Shown here: in pieces, positions 5,607-7,952 of the stretch
How positions within the stretch are numbered: the stretch's first letter is position 1
Layout: the number at the start of each line of letters is the position of its first letter
Source: RUG563 sp964549135
GTDB lineage: Bacteria; Bacillota; Clostridia; Christensenellales; Aristaeellaceae
Direction: 5' to 3'
NCBI GenBank assembly: GCA_964549135.1
Contig: CAZJUJ010000081.1
Location: 1-7,952 of the forward strand
Length of the DNA stretch: 7,952 bases
Program-made: the position numbers and the translations under genes
The notes under the pieces: generated by a model
What the model was told of the DNA's origin: nothing
The model's input: the letters and a program-made list of their open reading frames with translations, nothing else
The model's database searches: none

Positions 5607-6385
5607 ATGGAAAGCAGCTTGCCCTGATCAGAAAGGATGTGCGCAGCATCACCGCCAATAAGCGGGTGCTGCTGGTTATGCTGGTGGTGCCGCTGGCGCT
5701 GGCCGTGGTGCTGCCGTCGGTATTTATTGTGGAGGTGCTACTTGATCCCTCCTCCGCGTCGGATTTTCAGCCGCTGCTTGATATGCTCCCGGGCTCCGGC
5801 GATGCATCGCAGCAGGTGCCGCAGCTTCTGCTCAATAAAATCATGCCCTCCTTTTTCCTGATGATTCCGCTGATGGCCTCCTCCGTTATGGCGGCCAGCG
5901 CCTTTGTGGGCGAAAAGGAGAAGCATACCCTGGAAACGCTGCTCTATTCCCCCCTTTCGCTGAAGCAGGTATTCCAGGCCAAGATTCTGGCCGTCTTCAT
6001 CGTCGGCATGATGGTGGCCCTCCTCTCCTTTGCCGCCATGCTGCTGGCCGTGGAATGCGAAACCATGCTGCTGGCCGGGTTTTTCCTGGTTCCGGATATC
6101 AGCTGGCTGATCGTGATGCTGCTGGTAACCCCGGCCATTTCATTGGCAGGCATCGCCGTTACGGTGCAGGCCTCCGCCCGGGCACAGACCACGGAGGAGG
6201 CCCAGCAGAGCGCCGTTTTCCTGATCTTCCCCCTCCTGGGCCTGGTGATCGGCCAGTTCGGCGGCGTGCTGTTGGTCAATGCCTGGCTGCTGCTTGGCCT
6301 TGGCCTGGCGCTGGCAGCGCTGGATCTGCTGCTGATGCGAAAAGCAGCCGGGAAATTCACCTACGAACGCCTGCTGCGGCAATAA
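5603..6385 (+). CDS. ABC-2 type transporter permease
   Basis: This is a 260-residue integral membrane protein with about six helices (around 22-44, 82-102, 126-150, 166-190, 203-220 and 222-245). A polar external loop lies at 47-80, between helices 1 and 2. The cytoplasmic loop after helix 2 holds GEKEKHTLETLLYSPLS (103-119), the conserved E-K-E-x-x-T-L-E segment of ABC-2 and NatB-like permeases that contacts the ATPase. The start ATG overlaps the ATPase stop (ATGA), so the pair is translationally coupled. Only one permease is present, so it probably forms a homodimer. It resembles NatB-like permeases more than drug exporters, but sodium, antimicrobial or lipid substrates all remain possible. 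The gene ends about 15 bp before a copy of the dispersed repeat and about 155 bp before a terminator. Confidence 0.92.
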   Translation: MNGKQLALIRKDVRSITANKRVLLVMLVVPLALAVVLPSVFIVEVLLDPSSASDFQPLLDMLPGSGDASQQVPQLLLNKIMPSFFLMIPLMASSVMAASAFVGEKEKHTLETLLYSPLSLKQVFQAKILAVFIVGMMVALLSFAAMLLAVECETMLLAGFFLVPDISWLIVMLLVTPAISLAGIAVTVQASARAQTTEEAQQSAVFLIFPLLGLVIGQFGGVLLVNAWLLLGLGLALAALDLLLMRKAAGKFTYERLLRQ

Positions 6386-6387
6386 CC

Positions 6388-6516
6388 GGGGAGACACGGG
6401 GAATATTATGCGGGGGAACCACTTTTGCGTCAGAAGCACCCCGCGCCCCCTCCGAAAACCGGCTCTGGATGGAGCATGGAGAGATATAACCAAATTGAAT
6501 GCCAGTGAAGCAAAAG
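6388..6516 (+). repeat. Dispersed hairpin element, copy C (with tail)
   Basis: It starts right after the permease stop with a short G-rich leader (GGGGAGACACGGGG). It then has the hairpin left arm GCGGGGGAACCACTTTTG (6410-6427), a CGT loop and a right arm (6431-6444) shortened by 4 nt. The tail follows as TCCGAAAACCGGCTCTGGAT (6451-6470), CAT at 6475-6477, 12 nt, then CCAAATTGAATGCCAG (6490-6505) and AGCAAAAG. Spacing within the tail is the same in copies B and D. The left arm is identical to the reverse complement of the right arm of copy D. No ORF is present. Confidence 0.82.
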
Positions 6517-6623
6517 AAAATATGCAGTAAAATAGCAAAACAGCAATGCTCTTACCAACCGTGTAAGCATTGCTGTTTTTTTCGAGTCGTTATTCCTTTT
6601 TGCTGATCTGGCATTCAATTTGG
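6490..6623. repeat. Inverted repeat pair around the terminator
   Basis: CCAAATTGAATGCCAG (6490-6505) and its exact reverse complement (6608-6623) are perfect 16-bp arms, continued after 3 mismatches by AGCAAAA. These are the tail ends of repeat copies C and B meeting head to head. The outer arms also pair through CGAAAACCGGCTCTGGATG and its complement at 6642-6660. Confidence 0.9.
6537..6582 (+). terminator. Rho-independent terminator of the ABC operon
   Basis: A 14-bp perfect stem (6537-6550 with 6566-6579, core CAGCAATGCT and AGCATTGCTG) has a 15-nt loop and a run of seven T at 6576-6582. On the minus strand the hairpin is followed by TTTTGCTATTTT, so it may work both ways. It sits at the centre of the larger palindrome, about 155 bp after the permease stop. 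Confidence 0.85.
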
Positions 6624-6749
6624 CAGAATCCATCTATGAAACATCCAGAGCCGGTTTTCGGGAGGGTGCGGGAGGGTGCTTTTGACGCAAAAGCATCCTC
6701 CCGCAAAAGATCCCCATCGTTCCCGTTCTCCCCCGTCGCCCCCGTCCCC
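6601..6749 (-). repeat. Dispersed hairpin element, copy B (with tail, reversed)
   Basis: Read on the minus strand it has a G-rich leader with five G runs (C runs at 6712-6715, 6722-6724, 6730-6734, 6739-6743 and 6746-6749). The hairpin has an 18-bp stem with one G-U pair (arms 6667-6684 and 6688-6705), then an extra GCACCCTCC and the tail CCGAAAACCGGCTCTGGATG (6641-6660), CAT, 12 nt and CCAAATTGAATGCCAG (6608-6623). The hairpin is identical to copy A over 40 bp. There is no T run after the hairpin on either strand, so it is not a classical terminator here. Confidence 0.82.
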
Positions 6750-6768
6750 TGTAATTTTTTGCGGAATC

Positions 6769-6786
6769 GGCGGGATAATTCCCGCC
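6769..6786. promoter_or_regulatory. Operator-like inverted repeat upstream of the aldolase promoter
   Basis: GGCGGGA-TAAT-TCCCGCC forms perfect 7-bp arms around a 4-bp centre, ending about 9 bp before the probable -35. This could be a repressor or activator site for the aldolase gene. It could also be a small hairpin of no regulatory meaning. Confidence 0.4.
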
Positions 6787-6795
6787 CGGGGGCTA

Positions 6796-6822
6796 TTCAA
6801 ATGGGAAAATTTCGTGTATAAT
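6796..6822 (+). promoter_or_regulatory. Predicted promoter of the aldolase gene
   Basis: There is a perfect TATAAT at 6817-6822. The -35 is weak; the best choices are TTCAAA (6796-6801, 15-nt spacer) or a poorer hexamer with a 16-17 nt spacer. The leader to the ATG is about 26 nt. A poor -35 next to a symmetrical site at 6769-6786 would fit activator-dependent control. Confidence 0.65.
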
Positions 6823-6854
6823 AAGTTGGATCGTATTCTAAGGAGGATGAGATT

Positions 6855-7820
6855 ATGCCATTGGTAAATACCAAGGAAATGTTCAAGAAGGCTTATGAGG
6901 GCGGCTACGCCATCGGCGCATTCAACGTAAATAACATGGAAATCGTGCAGGGCATCACCGAAGCGGCGAAAATGGAAAATGCGCCCGTGATTCTGCAGGT
7001 ATCCAAGGGCGCCCGCGCCTATGCCAATCACACCTATCTGGTCAAGCTGGTGGAAGCGGCCATCAAGGAAACCGATCTGCCCATCGTGCTGCATCTGGAT
7101 CACGGCCCCGATTTCGAGACCTGCAAGGCCTGCATCGACGGCGGCTTCTCCTCCGTCATGATCGATGGCAGCCATCTTTCCTTTGAGGAAAACATCGCCG
7201 TGACCAAGAAGGTCGTGGATTATGCCCATGACCACGGCGTGACCGTTGAGGGCGAGCTGGGCCGTCTGGCCGGCGTGGAGGATGAGGTAAAGGTCTCCGC
7301 CGAGGATTCCAGCTATACCCGTCCCGAGGAAGTGGAAGAATTCGCCACCCGCACCGGCTGCGATTCCCTGGCCATCGCCATCGGCACCAGCCACGGCGCT
7401 TACAAATTCACCGCCGCCCAGTGTACCCGCAATGCGGATGGCATCCTGGTGCCCCCGCCCCTGCGCTTTGATATCCTGGAAGAGGTTTCCAAGCGGCTGC
7501 CCGGCTTCCCCATCGTGCTGCATGGCGCGTCCTCTGTGCCCCAGGAATTCGTGAAGATCATTAACGAAAACGGCGGCAAGCTGCCTGATGCCGTGGGCAT
7601 CCCCGAAGAACAGCTGCGCAAGGCCGCCTCCATGGCCGTCTGCAAGATCAATATCGACAGCGACCTGCGCCTGGCCTTTACCGCCATGCTGCGCAAGCAT
7701 TTCGTGGATCATCCCGATCATTTCGATCCCCGCCAGTACCTCACCGATGCCCGCGCCTCCCTGAAGGAAATGGTTCGCCATAAGCTGGTGGACGTGCTGG
7801 GCTGCAACGGCAAGGCCTGA
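6855..7820 (+). CDS. fba: Class II fructose-1,6-bisphosphate aldolase
   Basis: This 321-residue zinc-dependent aldolase of glycolysis and gluconeogenesis reversibly splits fructose 1,6-bisphosphate into dihydroxyacetone phosphate and glyceraldehyde 3-phosphate in the cytoplasm. The full family pattern is present: GAFNVNNMEIVQG (21-33), LHLDHGPDFETC (79-90) with catalytic D82 and zinc ligand H83, DGSHLSFEEN (104-113), VEGELGRL (131-138) with E134, GTSHGAYKF (177-185) with zinc ligand H180, LHGASS (222-227) with zinc ligand H223, and NIDSDLR (266-272) for phosphate binding. The length is normal for the class II type and no key residue is missing. The start is set by AAGGAGG at 6840-6846, 8 nt before the ATG. 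It has its own promoter and appears monocistronic; downstream is a repeat copy, not a gene, before the window ends. A tagatose-bisphosphate aldolase is the main alternative, but the single-copy glycolytic reading is more likely. Confidence 0.96.
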   Translation: MPLVNTKEMFKKAYEGGYAIGAFNVNNMEIVQGITEAAKMENAPVILQVSKGARAYANHTYLVKLVEAAIKETDLPIVLHLDHGPDFETCKACIDGGFSSVMIDGSHLSFEENIAVTKKVVDYAHDHGVTVEGELGRLAGVEDEVKVSAEDSSYTRPEEVEEFATRTGCDSLAIAIGTSHGAYKFTAAQCTRNADGILVPPPLRFDILEEVSKRLPGFPIVLHGASSVPQEFVKIINENGGKLPDAVGIPEEQLRKAASMAVCKINIDSDLRLAFTAMLRKHFVDHPDHFDPRQYLTDARASLKEMVRHKLVDVLGCNGKA

Positions 7821-7824
7821 CGCT

Positions 7825-7952
7825 GAGGAGAACGGAAAAGAAACGGGGATTAATTTGCGGGGGACCCACATTTGCGTCAAAAGTGGTTCCCCCGCGCACC
7901 TTCCGAACACCGGCTCTGGATGAATCATGTAAGGTTCCTGCCAAAGTGACTG
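7825..7952 (+). repeat. Dispersed hairpin element, copy D (cut by window end)
   Basis: It follows the aldolase stop with leader GAGGAGAACGG and AAACGGGGATTAATTT. The hairpin left arm is 7857-7874, with a CGT loop and right arm 7878-7895 (18-bp stem with 2 mismatches). The tail is TTCCGAACACCGGCTCTGGA (7901-7920), CAT at 7926-7928, 12 nt, then CCAAAGTGACTG (7941-7952), running off the window. No T run follows the hairpin. Nothing else is seen in the 132 bases after the aldolase gene. Confidence 0.8.

Noticed and set aside
6490..6623. Terminal inverted repeats of an insertion sequence
   Set aside because: The 134 bp between and including the arms encodes no transposase, no clear target-site duplication flanks it, and the arms are the tails of repeat copies C and B.
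6388..6854. Riboswitch or T-box in the gap before the aldolase gene
   Set aside because: The structure is explained by repeat copies and a terminator lying upstream of the aldolase promoter. The leader after that promoter is only about 26 nt, too short for a riboswitch.
6615..7928. 437-codon open frame on the minus strand across the aldolase gene
   Set aside because: It is antisense to a complete class II aldolase with all catalytic motifs. The product is a Gly/His/Ala-rich mix with no fold, and its ends are built from repeat copies B and D.
3230..7952. CRISPR array
   Set aside because: The repeats are few, irregularly spaced, inverted relative to each other and separated by genes. There are no regular spacers and no cas genes.

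Overview
The window looks like a GC-rich member of the Clostridia (Bacillota), probably a contig from a metagenome or draft assembly. The grounds are strong Shine-Dalgarno sites (GGAGG, AAGGAG, AAGGAGG), near-consensus sigma-A promoters, tightly packed operons with ATGA overlaps, and protein families common in gut Clostridia. This placement is inference; there is no rRNA or tRNA to confirm it. The first 60 bases are almost pure G and C runs and look like a contig-end artefact.

Left block (63-2861, minus strand): a three-gene envelope operon. A 683-residue GT-C-like membrane protein comes first, then an 80-residue soluble protein of unknown function with a possible Sm-like or WYL-like small beta-barrel pattern, then a GtrA-family four-helix membrane protein. 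The genes are spaced by 1 bp and by a 4-bp overlap, so they are probably co-translated. A likely role is moving or transferring a lipid-linked sugar at the cell surface. A divergent promoter region (about 2890-2980) also drives a 70-residue, eight-cysteine zinc-ribbon-like protein on the plus strand, which ends directly in a 19-bp-stem terminator.

Middle block (3338-6385, plus strand): a consensus promoter followed by a TetR-family regulator, a DUF2975-like four-helix membrane protein, an ABC ATPase and an ABC-2 permease. This reads as a regulator-controlled efflux operon with an extra small membrane component. The substrate is unknown.

Right block (6817-7820, plus strand): a complete class II fructose-bisphosphate aldolase gene with its own promoter, a central glycolytic enzyme.

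The most unusual feature is between the genes. A dispersed repeat family occurs at least four times (3230-3327, 6388-6516, 6601-6749, 7825-7952), and a probable fifth copy is cut by the left contig end. Each unit has a G-rich leader, a near-perfect hairpin with a CG-type 3-nt loop (CTTTTG-CGT-CAAAAG core), and in three copies a conserved tail (CCGAAAACCGGCTCTGGATG, then CCAAATTGAATGCCAG). Two copies face each other around a Rho-independent terminator, making an imperfect palindrome of about 300 bp between the ABC operon and the aldolase gene. No transposase, CRISPR array, tRNA, rRNA or phage gene was seen.
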